A stretch of 64,000 nt of DNA from positions 1-64,000 of the forward strand of contig JAUWAU010000012.1 of assembly GCA_030601885.1 (NCBI GenBank), in the 5' to 3' direction. Position numbers and translations under genes: made by a program. Below are positions 7,938 through 17,778 of the stretch, piece after piece. This DNA is from Armatimonadota bacterium. Lineage in GTDB: Bacteria; Armatimonadota; Zipacnadia; JAUWAU01. Under the pieces are notes generated by a model, which made no database searches, was not told the DNA's origin, and saw only the letters and a program-made list of their open reading frames with translations. Position 1 is the first letter of the stretch. Each line of letters begins with the position of its first letter.

Positions 7938-8306
7938 TGGTCTTCGTCCCTTGCGCGGGTGAAGTTGGCGCGTCGGCAGTCTGGAAGCTTGTTCGCCTTG
8001 CGGGTGGCTGCGCCTTCCGGCGTTCCGGTGGGCGAACCGAGGGAACGCGTTGACGACGGCGAAGAGCCAGCCACAGAGAGCACGGAGAACACAGCGCGGC
8101 GGAGCCGCAACCAAAGGCGGTGGCAGTCGTTAGTCGGTGGTCGTGAGTCGTTGCCTCACGGCAAGCAGGCAGAGATGCCTGCGCTCCCGGCTACGGCGAA
8201 TGCCCGTGAGGATGCTGGCCCGGGATTGTCGCAGTCAGAATCACGACGGGAATTCACGATTCTGCCGGTGAGTAGTACAGAGAGAAGAGCGAAAGGCAGG
8301 ATTCAG
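7938..8306. other. intergenic region with small palindromes
   Basis: No gene is seen. The region lies between two divergent genes. It holds a perfect palindrome GCAGGCA-GAGA-TGCCTGC at 8165-8182, a simple-sequence stretch with CACAGAGAGCACGGAGAACA character near 8080, and degenerate GTCGTTAGTCGGTGGTCG repeats near 8128. The AAAGGCAGG ribosome-binding site of the next gene is at its right end. Promoters could not be assigned. Confidence 0.5.
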
Positions 8307-10682
8307 ATGTCGGTGAGTGGCTCGAGTAAGTCAACGCAGCGAGTTGAGCTTCCGGACAGGACGGAGCGGTTCTTTCCTGAGAGGTACGCGCCGTCCGACC
8401 TCGATTTCCACGTGAGCATTGCTTTTGAGACCAAGGCAAAGGCAGGCGGGGGACGGAGCCCCCGCCCTACAACAGAGGAGCGGATCTCAGGGCCGGAGAT
8501 GAAGCTCGTGGCGGGGACGTGCGGGACGTGGATTATTGAGGTGACGAACAACTGGCGGGACCTGGCGGCCGGTGCAAAGATCGCGTTCATGGGGTTTAAC
8601 TGCCAGTTTGCGTACGGCTTCCAGAGCAGCAATCCCAAGGCCAGGGACTACGTCACCGTCGAGACCGACAGCGAGGCTGAGCTGGCCGTCATCGGCGGCG
8701 GGCCGACGCGGAACATCTGCGATGTGCTGGTTCGCGCCGGCGTGTTCCGGCGGGGCGAGTCGTTCAGCGTGCGGCTCGGCGATCGGCGGCAGGGGAGCGT
8801 GGGCTCCGAGGCGTTCTGGACGGCGACCAATGGGCGGATAATCACGGCAGTAGACGCCGATGGCAGTGGCGAGTTCCGCGGCATGAGGGGCGATCCGTTC
8901 GACTTCGAAGTCGTGGCACACGACGAGCTGAAGCTGATCAGGCTGCTCGGGCCGACGGTGGCGGCAGTCGGTGAGGCGTTTCCGCTGCACCTTGGTGTGT
9001 TCGACAGAAACCGGAACGTCATCGAGACGTTTGCGGGGTCTGTAAGCCTGCGTGCACCGGATGGGCTGACGGGAATTCCGGAGAGCGTGGAGCTGCGGCC
9101 GGAGGATGGCGGGCTCAAACTGTTGGAGAACGTCGTGGCTGAAGAGCCGGGGGTCTATCGGATAGAGGTTCGCTCCCAGCAAATCGAAGCGACATTTGTG
9201 AGTAATCCCATCGTCGTGGAGAAGGCCCCCGCCCATCGGGTGTATTGGGGAGACGTACATGCTCACGCGTGGGGCGATTCGTCGATGTATTTCATGTATC
9301 TCAGGACGCCGAAACTCGACCCGGCCGGGCGACATCGACAGGCGCGACATGTTGGGAGGCTGGACTTCGCCGCCCCCGGGCCGATGTCTCTCCCCTTTGA
9401 GGACCGGGACGAGATATGGGACGCGTACGTGAAAGCCTACGAAGGGCTCGATAAGCGCGACGACTACGTACCGTTCCTGAGCTACGAGGCCCACCCGCAG
9501 CCTGCCGGCGACCGACAGGTGATATTCAAGGGCATGGAGGAGCCGCCGTCGCTTGATTGTCGGCGGCCGATGGAGGAGGTGTATGCCAAGTACGGGGCGC
9601 GGGACGATGTGATGCTGGAAGTGCACATCGGCGGACAGCCCCCGCGGTGGGACAAATACCGACCAGAGCGGGAACGGATGGTGGAGGTGGCCAGCGGCTT
9701 CGGCTGCGCCGAGTGGCTCCTGCAGAGGGCTCTTAGCCTCGCATATCGGCCAGCCGTGTGTGGCGGATCGGATCTGCACCTGGGGCTGATGGGAGGCCCG
9801 AGAGCGGTCGAGACCTTCAGGGGACGATTCGGGTACAAGTTCGCCATGAACGTGCGCGACTCATCGTATGGCACCGGGCCACTCACAGCGGCGATCGCAG
9901 CGGAACTCAGCCGCGAGAATCTGTGGGACGCCTTTGAGCAGCGATGCACCTATGCGACGAGCGGCGCTCGCGCGTATCTGGATTTCACCTGCAACGGCAT
10001 GCCGTGCGGGTCGGAAGTCGCTGTAAAAGATACGGTCGCGGTTGGCATTCGCTGCCATGCGTCCGCTGAAATCGACCGAGTGGATCTCATATGTGGGCAA
10101 CGCTGCCTGGTATCGTGGTTCCCCGAGTCCCTTGACTTTGAAGCTGAAGCTGCCTTCTCCGCAGGCGAGGCGCCCGGAGAGTGGCTATACGTCAGAGTAC
10201 ATCAGGTAGACTCCGAATACATCTGGTCGTCTCCCATTTGGCTCTCGCGCGAAGGGGAGGTGCCTGCACCTGGTGATCTGCCCCTCTGGAACGAAGACGA
10301 TGACATCGACCTGTCGGAAGCGGGCGAGAATCTAGCCTCGCGATATCTGGAGGATGTGCTCGCGTATCTGGAGCTCGAGGAGGACGCGAGCCTGTTCCAC
10401 GACGTGACGCCGATAGGTGTCGTCGAAGGATCGATGGGGACGTATGCGCTGTTCTTCTGCTACTACGGCAAGGGCGAATGTCGGGCTGGAATGGACTCCG
10501 CCGAAGCGGCTACGTCCCTCTCGCGAAGGCGGAAGCCCGAGCCACGCGAGGGTGGGGGGTGGCCGATGGCGATTCGGTGGTTCTTCGAGTTCGAGATCCC
10601 GAAGATCCGATACGACTTTGGCTTCCGGGATTTCGGCGCGGCGGATGAGTTCGAGGTCGCGGAGGAGCTGGAGGCGGAGTAG
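8307..10682 (+). CDS. DUF3604/PHP-like metal-dependent protein with in-frame palindromic repeat insertions
   Basis: A 791-residue protein. The N-terminal half is beta-rich and resembles an Ig-like or adhesin stem. Around residues 309-320, VYWGDVHAHAWGDSS is the H-x-H metal site that opens DUF3604 proteins, a branch related to PHP phosphoesterases. Later VCGGSDLHLG fits the family's second metal-site strand. No signal peptide is evident. AAAGGCAGG lies six bases before the ATG. Two stretches are out of character: residues about 46-54 (GGGRSPRP) and about 729-745 (DSAEAATSLSRRRKPEP). Both are encoded by palindromic repeats found elsewhere in the window (8445-8466 and 10480-10542). The gene seems to have tolerated insertion of mobile palindromes. 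Substrate unknown, but DUF3604 genes often sit with sulfatases and glycan hydrolases. Confidence 0.75.
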   Translation: MSVSGSSKSTQRVELPDRTERFFPERYAPSDLDFHVSIAFETKAKAGGGRSPRPTTEERISGPEMKLVAGTCGTWIIEVTNNWRDLAAGAKIAFMGFNCQFAYGFQSSNPKARDYVTVETDSEAELAVIGGGPTRNICDVLVRAGVFRRGESFSVRLGDRRQGSVGSEAFWTATNGRIITAVDADGSGEFRGMRGDPFDFEVVAHDELKLIRLLGPTVAAVGEAFPLHLGVFDRNRNVIETFAGSVSLRAPDGLTGIPESVELRPEDGGLKLLENVVAEEPGVYRIEVRSQQIEATFVSNPIVVEKAPAHRVYWGDVHAHAWGDSSMYFMYLRTPKLDPAGRHRQARHVGRLDFAAPGPMSLPFEDRDEIWDAYVKAYEGLDKRDDYVPFLSYEAHPQPAGDRQVIFKGMEEPPSLDCRRPMEEVYAKYGARDDVMLEVHIGGQPPRWDKYRPERERMVEVASGFGCAEWLLQRALSLAYRPAVCGGSDLHLGLMGGPRAVETFRGRFGYKFAMNVRDSSYGTGPLTAAIAAELSRENLWDAFEQRCTYATSGARAYLDFTCNGMPCGSEVAVKDTVAVGIRCHASAEIDRVDLICGQRCLVSWFPESLDFEAEAAFSAGEAPGEWLYVRVHQVDSEYIWSSPIWLSREGEVPAPGDLPLWNEDDDIDLSEAGENLASRYLEDVLAYLELEEDASLFHDVTPIGVVEGSMGTYALFFCYYGKGECRAGMDSAEAATSLSRRRKPEPREGGGWPMAIRWFFEFEIPKIRYDFGFRDFGAADEFEVAEELEAE
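8445..8466. repeat. palindromic repeat inside the DUF3604-like gene
   Basis: GGCGGGGG-ACGGAG-CCCCCGCC forms a perfect 8-base stem and is followed by CTAC, the typical boundary of REP-like palindromes in this window. It keeps the reading frame and encodes GGGRSPRP. Confidence 0.6.
10480..10542. repeat. 60-bp cruciform repeat inside the 3' end of a coding sequence
   Basis: Nearly identical to intergenic 28529-28590: both run from TGTCGGGCTGGAA through GACTCCGCCGAAGC and TCGCGAAGGCGGAAGCCCGA. Outer arms TCGGGCT/AGCCCGA and inner CCGCC/GGCGG can fold. Here it lies within the DUF3604-like gene in frame. Confidence 0.7.
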
Positions 10683-10747
10683 GGGCGCGGAGGGCCTGCC
10701 CCGCGGTCAACGCCTATCAGTCGCACGGTGGGGGGAGGGACGCTATC

Positions 10748-13700
10748 GTGCTTGTTCGTGCCGGAGGTGTGCTGGAGATCTGCCGAGGGTTGGCTGTGTT
10801 GGCCCTTGCAGGGTCCGTATGCGCCGCAGCCGAGCAGGATCGTTCATTGGAGTTTGTGCTCGACGAACACACCTTCCTGCTGGCTCACTTCAACGATACG
10901 CCGCGAGCAGCCGACTATGCCAGGGGCTGGAAGGAGTTCGGCGGGAGCGGCGCGGGGCTGACGGAGGGGTATTGCGGGAAGGCGATAGACCTGCGCGGCC
11001 TCCAATTGAATCCCGACTTCCTCACGACGTGCAACAACCGCACACCCAGATTCGTCTGGTTCGGCGTCTGGCCCCGGGGCAACATCAACTTCCGCCAGGG
11101 CACGTACGAGTTCTGCTTCAAGGTGTCGCGGGACGATGTGAGGTGGAACCGTCCGCGCCAGAGCCTTTTCTTCACCCACTACTATCAGCCGCGCCGGATG
11201 AGCATCGCGAGCACCGTGCTCACGCCGCGCCGGATGACGTGGAAGTGGCATGCGCTCAGCGGAGATGTATTGACTGGCAGCGTGAACTTCGATCCGCCCC
11301 TGGATCCGGACGACTGGCACCACTACGCCATGTGCTGGTCGCCGGGCGAGCTCGTGATCTACATCGACGGTCGGCCCGTCGGTGCGCACGACCTATCGGG
11401 GAAGCACGGACTCCTGCTGACGGCACAGACGCACAGATCCCTGGCGATGAATGGGATCGCGATGGATGAGCTCCGTATCTCTGATGTGGTGCGGTACAGC
11501 AAAGCGTTCGAGCCGCGGTGGCGAGACGGGCGAAGGCCCGCGTATGCATTCGGCGGCGTCCCGGGCGTCGAACGCTTCCCGCCGGCGGTCGAGGATCCGT
11601 ATATTCCTGCAGCCCTGCCGGCGCCGAGCGGAGCGAGGCCTGTGCGCTTCGACTTGGGCGGGCTCTCCTTCGTCTTCGACCGCAGCAACGGCATTCTGAC
11701 GGGCTTCGGCGTCGCCGGTGACGCAACGCAGCGGAACAGTAATGGAGTCATGCTGTGGGAAGGCCTGGAGCGAAACGTGCTCTCTGCATCGGCCGCCACG
11801 GACTGGCGTCAGCGCGAAGGACGGCTGTCCTTTGAGCAGGAGTTTGGCGACACGGCTGCATTGACCCATGAGCTGAGCAAGCAAGACGAAAGCGTCCTGT
11901 GGCAGGTGACGTTCCGGAACCTCACCGACCGCGAGCTGTGGCTGGAGGCGCTGATGAGCTTGCCGGTGCCGTTCGGCTCCATTGGGCAATACTTCGATAT
12001 GTCCTGTGTCCAGGATCAGCTACCCCTCGCGCGTCGCCGAGACGAATACGTGTTCTCGCTTCCCTGTGTGGCGGCGGCCGGAGAAGAGACAACCGTCGGC
12101 GTTGGCATTGACCCACACATTGGATTGAGCTCCTTGATCTCCGAATGGATACCCAAGAATGGCAGCGGCACAATCCGCCAGGGAACGAGGGTCGTCTTGG
12201 ACCCGAACGGCGAGTATTCGCTGCAATTCCGTGTGTTTGCTACCATGGCGCAATTCGGGGTCCTCGAGGGGGTAGCACACTACCACGGCCTTTTTCCCGA
12301 CCTGTATGAGCAGGACCCAACGGTGCCTATCTATAGCTACATGCCAGTGTGCCGGTACTTCGAACACCTCTCCGTGCCGGACTTGGCGCGGCTCTGCTAC
12401 ATCGGGAACCAGTGGGGGCACGGCCCCGGGCACTGCAAGGGCGACGAATGGGGCACCGAGCGGCTGTGGAACCTGCCCAAGGATCCGGAGAGGCCGGATC
12501 ACGCGTACGCGGCGAAGATGGAGAGGGTATGGGGAAGCATTGAGGGCATGCGAGGTCAGATGCTCACACGCAGCAAGAGGGCGTATGACAACTACTACAC
12601 CCCGCGGCGGAGCCATTACCTACCGAACTGGGCGATGCGGTTCGTGGTCGAGGACATTTGGCCCGAGGGCATGATAGGCGGCGATCCGCTCGTGTCCGGG
12701 CAGTACTACCCCTCGATGTACTACGCGAACGAGTATGACACTCCGTTGGGTCGCCATTACAAGCAAAGCACCCTCAACATCATGCGGCACATCAGCCGGT
12801 ACTCTCCGGGCTTTATCAATGACATGTGCCATACGTCTCCGTTGCGGTTCATCGACGACATTGCCCGAAAGACGCCCGGACGCGCATTCTCCGCCGACCG
12901 AGGGACGTATTTGGTGGGGGCATTCGGCCACGTGGACCGCTACCGCATGATCAACAGTTTCCGCGATGAGCGCGGCTTCAGGCAGAGCATCTGGTCCGAC
13001 GGCGGCGTTGTCTCTTACATGCTTCTGGCGCATTCCGCGGCGGCTGCGATTGAGAGTTACATTACCTTTGAGGACTTCGCCGGTCCGGAGCTGGGGCTGA
13101 GGGCCGGTCGGTACATGCTCGGGGAGAAGCCGTATGCGGTCCATTACAAGAACGAGAGTAGTTACTTCGGCAGGTATTTTGATCCGACTGACTTCACCCC
13201 GAAAACGCTGCGCGACTACTATCGGTATTGCCGAGCGCAGGAGTTGCTGTGCGCTCTCCGGCATGGCGTGCACGTGCCCTACGAGATGGTGCAGGGGCAG
13301 CAGGATCTCATGGAGCTTGATCCCATTCTCGTCGAGAGCATCGTGCTCGGGCGCAAGATCGTCCCGGCCGCGAGAGTGCAAGAGCCGCTATTCATCAGGC
13401 GCGCCGGGGAGAGGCTGGCCAGCTTCTTGGTCGTGGGCAACGAGGAGCCCAAGTCGCTGTCCACCGACATAGTGATGACGAACCGCTTCTTCAGCGGGCG
13501 ACCCATCTTCGGCGCCTACTTCGGAGGCACGCTGAAGCACCGAATGGACGCGGAGACGACACGTCTGGAAAGCGTCACTGTGGCGCCAAGATCCATGTCG
13601 GCTTTCAAGATCCTGGGGCTGTTGGACGTTGAAGGGCAAGCCAAGGTGGACTCATCGTTCGCCGGCGATGGCGTGAGCATGACCGTGGCGCTGCAGATCG

Positions 13701-14488
13701 ATACTGCTCGGCCGGCCAGGCTGGAGCTGAACACCTTTGCACCGATCTACCGAGTCAACCGGCTCCACGTCAATGGCAAGTCATTCAGCTACGCCGAAGG
13801 CCGGAAGATCCGACTCCCGGCCGGCAAGTGCAACGTGGTGGCGGAGTACGCCTCGCCAGTCTTGGCCTTCAGCCGGGACGAGTGGGACGCTGTGGAGCTG
13901 TTACGCGACGGCAATACGAACTTCTGCCTGATCACCGATACAAATTCGTCCTTTGATAGCGGAACGGCCGGGATGCTCAACGATTTCCTCGAGCAGTACG
14001 ATGAGGAAGATGGGGTGCTGGGCGACTTGCCGAAAGCCGCCGTTCAGGGCAATGCGCCGGAAGGCTTCGAGGGCTGGAAGGTGTTCATTGAGTCCAACGT
14101 TGACGTCGAGCCGGGATGGGCAAGAATCGACCGAGAGCGGAGAGAGCTACACGTTGAAGGGCGAACGCCTGGCGAGGCGCGACGAGCGATGGTAGTTCTG
14201 CTGCGTCTCGTTGACCGGAAGTATCCGCACATCGGGCGGGTGTTTGTGCTCAAACGGTACGGCGAAGAGCCGTGGACCAAGCTCGCCCGCGAGGAGACGC
14301 AGGAGTTCTTCGCCAACTTCGCCGACAAGCAGTTCCTCATAAAGCCCATCCTGAAGCCGGGGCTCGAACACCTCTACGAGGGCGGCAATCCGGACTTCGC
14401 CGGCAAATACGCCCTTCGCTTTTCACCGTACATCTTCGAGCCCACGTACGCTGACGACTACGTCTATGGCTATTCGCAGACGCCGTGA
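10748..14488 (+). CDS. giant secreted LamG-domain protein
   Basis: A 1,246-residue exported protein. A signal peptide occupies residues 1-27 (LAVLALAGSVCAAA). Residues about 38-265 form a LamG/concanavalin-like sandwich, with motifs GTYEFCFKVSRDD, DWHHYAMCWSPGELVIYIDG and MDELRISDVVRYSKAF, typical of LamG jelly rolls. The middle third is rich in aromatic residues and resembles carbohydrate-active modules without a clear family. The last 150 residues (EGRTPGEARRAMVVLLRLVD) resemble the small N-terminal fold of alpha-glucuronidases and DUF4838 proteins. GTG at 10748 is the start, with GGGAGGGA upstream. It lies between the DUF3604-like gene and the DUF6785-type transporter on the same strand and probably belongs to the same glycan-use set. 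The substrate cannot be read from sequence. Confidence 0.7.
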   Translation: MLVRAGGVLEICRGLAVLALAGSVCAAAEQDRSLEFVLDEHTFLLAHFNDTPRAADYARGWKEFGGSGAGLTEGYCGKAIDLRGLQLNPDFLTTCNNRTPRFVWFGVWPRGNINFRQGTYEFCFKVSRDDVRWNRPRQSLFFTHYYQPRRMSIASTVLTPRRMTWKWHALSGDVLTGSVNFDPPLDPDDWHHYAMCWSPGELVIYIDGRPVGAHDLSGKHGLLLTAQTHRSLAMNGIAMDELRISDVVRYSKAFEPRWRDGRRPAYAFGGVPGVERFPPAVEDPYIPAALPAPSGARPVRFDLGGLSFVFDRSNGILTGFGVAGDATQRNSNGVMLWEGLERNVLSASAATDWRQREGRLSFEQEFGDTAALTHELSKQDESVLWQVTFRNLTDRELWLEALMSLPVPFGSIGQYFDMSCVQDQLPLARRRDEYVFSLPCVAAAGEETTVGVGIDPHIGLSSLISEWIPKNGSGTIRQGTRVVLDPNGEYSLQFRVFATMAQFGVLEGVAHYHGLFPDLYEQDPTVPIYSYMPVCRYFEHLSVPDLARLCYIGNQWGHGPGHCKGDEWGTERLWNLPKDPERPDHAYAAKMERVWGSIEGMRGQMLTRSKRAYDNYYTPRRSHYLPNWAMRFVVEDIWPEGMIGGDPLVSGQYYPSMYYANEYDTPLGRHYKQSTLNIMRHISRYSPGFINDMCHTSPLRFIDDIARKTPGRAFSADRGTYLVGAFGHVDRYRMINSFRDERGFRQSIWSDGGVVSYMLLAHSAAAAIESYITFEDFAGPELGLRAGRYMLGEKPYAVHYKNESSYFGRYFDPTDFTPKTLRDYYRYCRAQELLCALRHGVHVPYEMVQGQQDLMELDPILVESIVLGRKIVPAARVQEPLFIRRAGERLASFLVVGNEEPKSLSTDIVMTNRFFSGRPIFGAYFGGTLKHRMDAETTRLESVTVAPRSMSAFKILGLLDVEGQAKVDSSFAGDGVSMTVALQIDTARPARLELNTFAPIYRVNRLHVNGKSFSYAEGRKIRLPAGKCNVVAEYASPVLAFSRDEWDAVELLRDGNTNFCLITDTNSSFDSGTAGMLNDFLEQYDEEDGVLGDLPKAAVQGNAPEGFEGWKVFIESNVDVEPGWARIDRERRELHVEGRTPGEARRAMVVLLRLVDRKYPHIGRVFVLKRYGEEPWTKLAREETQEFFANFADKQFLIKPILKPGLEHLYEGGNPDFAGKYALRFSPYIFEPTYADDYVYGYSQTP

Positions 14489-14661
14489 CGAGGCGCCCGA
14501 AGCTCCGCGATGTCGTCATTTCCTGAATGCCGGGAGTACGTTAACCCATACGGGCTTGGAAGGGTTCGCTGCCACGCAGCGATGCACGGTCTGATTCGAC
14601 GCCGGCCGACTGGAAGGGGTATAGCAGGCAGCGTGGAATCTACAATGAAGACGGAGATACA

Positions 14662-16683
14662 ATGGAGGCATATCCCGAAAGCCGACTTGCGGCTGTGGCG
14701 GCGGCGCGGGCGCCGACCCGCCCTCTTGCCACCCTTCAGTCTGGCCTGACGTGGCGCTCGCTGCTCATCGGCGTGCTCTTGACGGCGTTCATCAGCCACT
14801 GGAGCCAGTACGCCGAGCTGGTGATCCACGGCACGCAGATCTCCCTCACTTACCCGCCCATCGGCGCCTTCATCATCTTCGTCTGCATGTATCTGATCAC
14901 CAACATCTTCCTGAAGGCCATCTACCGACCGGCGGCGCTCACGCGCGAAGAGCTGGTCATCATATTCAGCATGCTGGTCGTGGCCGCCAGCATCGCCTCC
15001 ATCGACCTGGCCCAAAAACTGATCCCGATGATTAGCGGGCCGTTTTACTACGCCACGGAGGCGAATCGGTACGAAGAGCTCTTCCTGGCCCACATCCCGT
15101 CGTGGATGGCTCCAAGGGACCCGGGCGTGCTCAAGGGTCTGTATGAAGGGTGGGCGTACGGCATACCGTGGAGCGCCTGGGCAGTGCCGCTGGTGATGTG
15201 GACAGGGTTCACGATCCTCACCTACATCGTGATGCTCTGCCTCCTCACGCTCGTGCGTCAGCAGTGGATCGAGGACGAACGGCTGCTGTTCCCCTTGGTC
15301 GCCGTGCCACTGGAAGTGATCCAGGAGAGCGAGCGGGGGCGCTTCCTGAACGCCTTTTTCCGCAACCCAGTTATGTGGATCGGGTTCGCGGCGGGCTTCC
15401 TGGTACACTTCTACAACGGACTGCCGGGGTATTTCCCGGGGCTGCCAATCCTGGAGGTCGCCCAGATAGGAGGCAAGCGCATTTACACCTCCTTGTGGGG
15501 ATACCCCTGGAGCGAATGGGGCAGCCTACGTTTCTCGATCCTGCCGCTCATTATCGGCCTCAGCTTCCTGCTCACCCGCGAAGTCAGCTTCAGCCTCTGG
15601 GCCTTTTACTGGCTGAACCTCTTCGAGGAAGCTGCCGGCACCACGATGGGCTTGAGCGGCGTATCGCTCCCGACGGCGGGTGAGGGTTTCCCCTTCGCCG
15701 GTCACCAGACGGCAGGCGCGTACCTGGCCCTGGCGGTGGGCAGCCTCTGGATCGCACGCCGCCCGCTGATGGCCATCATCCGCACCGGCCTTGGACTGAG
15801 CCGGGAGACCCAGGAGCGAAACGAGCCCCTCTCGTACCGCTTCACCGTGTACGGATTGATCGTTGCCTTTCTGCTCCTGTGCCTCTGGTGCGTGTATGGG
15901 GGCATACCCCTGCTCGCCGGCGGCACCATCCTCCTGATATGCTTCGGATATCTGCTGGCAATGACGCGCCTCGTGTCCGAGGCCGGCATGCCATGGATGT
16001 CCGAACCCACCTGGCGGGCGCACGACATCCTGCGCACCATCGTTCCCACGTCAGCCATGTCAACGAAGTCGTGGACGGGCGTGGGGATGCTCCTGGCCTT
16101 CTCCCACGACATGCGCGTGTGCCCCATGCCACGCGTGATGCAGACGTTCAAGATCACCGACGTGTGCAACATGAGCAATCGCCACATGACCGTTGCGCTG
16201 GCCATCGCCGTCCTCGTCGCGATCCCCGTGTCCTATTGGGCCTTCCTGGACGCCGGCTACACCCACGGCGGAGTCTTCATCAACCGCTACCGCTTCGTAT
16301 CGCTCGCGACACAGACGGGCACATATATGGAGCGTGTCCTCGGGCACGGCATCCAGAGCACGGACTGGGCCACACTGGGCATCATCGCCTACGGAGCGGC
16401 GAAGCTGTCGATACTGACGGTGCTGCGGATCAGGTACGTGTGGTGGCCGCTGCACCCAGTCGGATATGCCATGTCCTTCATTACGTACCTGCAGCGCGAA
16501 TGGCTCTCGGTGCTCATCGGCTGGGCGTCGCAGACGACGCTGCTGCGATACGGCGGCCACACCGCCTTCCGCCGCGCCCGGCCGCTCTTCCTGGGGCTGA
16601 TACTCGGCGCTATGCTCGCGGCGGGCGTGTGGCTCCTCATTGACGGCTTCACCGGACTGCGCGACCATAAGATCCTGTATTGA
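14662..16683 (+). CDS. DUF6785-type polytopic membrane protein (transporter-like)
   Basis: A 673-residue integral membrane protein with about 13-14 hydrophobic segments, beginning with SLLIGVLLTAFISHWSQYAE and ending with LGAMLAAGVWLLIDGF. The motifs FPLVAVPLEVI and EEAAGTTMGLSG and the overall length match a family (DUF6785/DUF6784) that is frequent in Planctomycetota, Armatimonadota and related genomes beside secreted glycan-degrading proteins. The transported substrate is not known; uptake of oligosaccharides or small metabolites is an inference from context. The ATG at 14662 has ACGGAG a few bases upstream. The 173 bases before it contain a partial copy of the CCCGAAGCTCC repeat but no gene. 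Confidence 0.72.
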   Translation: MEAYPESRLAAVAAARAPTRPLATLQSGLTWRSLLIGVLLTAFISHWSQYAELVIHGTQISLTYPPIGAFIIFVCMYLITNIFLKAIYRPAALTREELVIIFSMLVVAASIASIDLAQKLIPMISGPFYYATEANRYEELFLAHIPSWMAPRDPGVLKGLYEGWAYGIPWSAWAVPLVMWTGFTILTYIVMLCLLTLVRQQWIEDERLLFPLVAVPLEVIQESERGRFLNAFFRNPVMWIGFAAGFLVHFYNGLPGYFPGLPILEVAQIGGKRIYTSLWGYPWSEWGSLRFSILPLIIGLSFLLTREVSFSLWAFYWLNLFEEAAGTTMGLSGVSLPTAGEGFPFAGHQTAGAYLALAVGSLWIARRPLMAIIRTGLGLSRETQERNEPLSYRFTVYGLIVAFLLLCLWCVYGGIPLLAGGTILLICFGYLLAMTRLVSEAGMPWMSEPTWRAHDILRTIVPTSAMSTKSWTGVGMLLAFSHDMRVCPMPRVMQTFKITDVCNMSNRHMTVALAIAVLVAIPVSYWAFLDAGYTHGGVFINRYRFVSLATQTGTYMERVLGHGIQSTDWATLGIIAYGAAKLSILTVLRIRYVWWPLHPVGYAMSFITYLQREWLSVLIGWASQTTLLRYGGHTAFRRARPLFLGLILGAMLAAGVWLLIDGFTGLRDHKILY

Positions 16684-16704
16684 AGGCAGTGGTCAGTGGT
16701 CAGT

Positions 16705-16775
16705 CGCTAAAGCTAGCGACTCCGCCGAGGACTCCGCTGAAGCTACGTCCTCCGCGAAGGCGGAAGCTTCGTCGC
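16705..16775. repeat. cruciform repeat, diverged copy
   Basis: Carries ACTCCGCCGAGGACTCCGCT, AAGCTACGTCC and CGCGAAGGCGGAAGCTTCG, clearly related to the 60-bp repeat at 10480-10542 and 28529-28590 but partly duplicated. It sits just 5' of the methyltransferase gene and blurs its start. Confidence 0.55.
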
Positions 16776-16868
16776 TCGCGCCGTCGCCAAAGCGGCTATG
16801 GCGCGTCGGCGACTCGCGAAGGCGGATGGCGGATCGGGGAGCATCCCCCGCCTGTCTTCCGGCGCGCC

Positions 16869-17708
16869 ATGGAAGACATGCCCTACAGTGGGACTCCACC
16901 ACGAGCCAAGACCATGCCAACACCGCCGCCCCACCGGGACAACCGCCTACTCGACGCGCTCGGCATGCTGATGCCCTCCGGGCATCCGGCGGCCAGCCAC
17001 CGCAAGAAGCTCCGAGAAGTCGAGGGGATGCTCCCTTACCTGCTGGAGCCGGCAAGCCCGGGCGCAAGTACGCCGACGGTCTTCCTCGACTGCGGATGCG
17101 GCAAGTCCTATCTCTGCTTCATGCTCGCAGCCGAGGCGCGGCGGCTGGGCGTTAAGATCAGGATATACGGCGTGGATGCGAACGGGGAGCTCGTGGCCAG
17201 ATGCGGCGACATCGCGCGGGAGCTGGGCTTTGACAACATGGAGTTCGCGAGGAGCAAGATTGGCAACTTCGCGCCTGCAGAGCCCGTGAACGTCGTCTAT
17301 TCGCTCCACGCGTGCGATACGGCGACGGATGACGCGCTAGCCAAGGGGATGGAGCTGCGGGCCGAGCGCATCGCCTGCGCCCCGTGCTGTCACCGACAGG
17401 TGCAGCGGCAGCTCAAGAGACAGGGGCACAAGTATTTCCTGGCGCCGATTCATCGGCGGTTCCCGCTGTTCAGCGATCGGTTCGCCATCTCGCTCACCGA
17501 CGGCCTCCGCGCGCTGGCCCTTCAGGCGGGAGGCTACTCGGTCATCGTGCGCGAGTTCGTGGATCCGACCGTGACGCCGAAGAACGTGCTGCTGATAGGC
17601 GACCGGAGCGGTCGGGGCAGCCAAAAGGCCGCTCAGGACTTCTGGCGGATCGTCGAGGGGATGGGCATCGAGCCGGCGATAGCGAAGGCCATGCCACCGC
17701 GGCTGTGA
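16869..17708 (+). CDS. SAM-dependent methyltransferase (Methyltransf_32-like)
   Basis: About 279 residues. Motif I is VFLDCGCGKSYLCFMLA, a Rossmann SAM-binding loop. HACDTATDDAL and ACAPCCHRQ are signatures of the Methyltransf_32 family of uncharacterised methyltransferases, some of which act on RNA or small molecules. ATG at 16869 is preferred over 16914; homology is only convincing from about residue 18 (DNRLLDALGML), and neither has a good ribosome-binding site. The open frame extends left through the palindromic repeat at 16705-16775, so an upstream start is unlikely. The preceding transporter-like gene ends 185 bases upstream. Confidence 0.7.
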   Translation: MEDMPYSGTPPRAKTMPTPPPHRDNRLLDALGMLMPSGHPAASHRKKLREVEGMLPYLLEPASPGASTPTVFLDCGCGKSYLCFMLAAEARRLGVKIRIYGVDANGELVARCGDIARELGFDNMEFARSKIGNFAPAEPVNVVYSLHACDTATDDALAKGMELRAERIACAPCCHRQVQRQLKRQGHKYFLAPIHRRFPLFSDRFAISLTDGLRALALQAGGYSVIVREFVDPTVTPKNVLLIGDRSGRGSQKAAQDFWRIVEGMGIEPAIAKAMPPRL

Positions 17709-17778
17709 CGCCGCATTGGCGACCAGTCGGCCAAGATGCTTGCGGGAGATACCCCCGAGGGATTGAGAGCTGAGGGCG

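Noticed and set aside
8487..9779. A 430-codon minus-strand frame opposite the DUF3604-like gene
   Set aside because: Antisense shadow rich in His, Arg and Pro; no ribosome-binding site or family motif.
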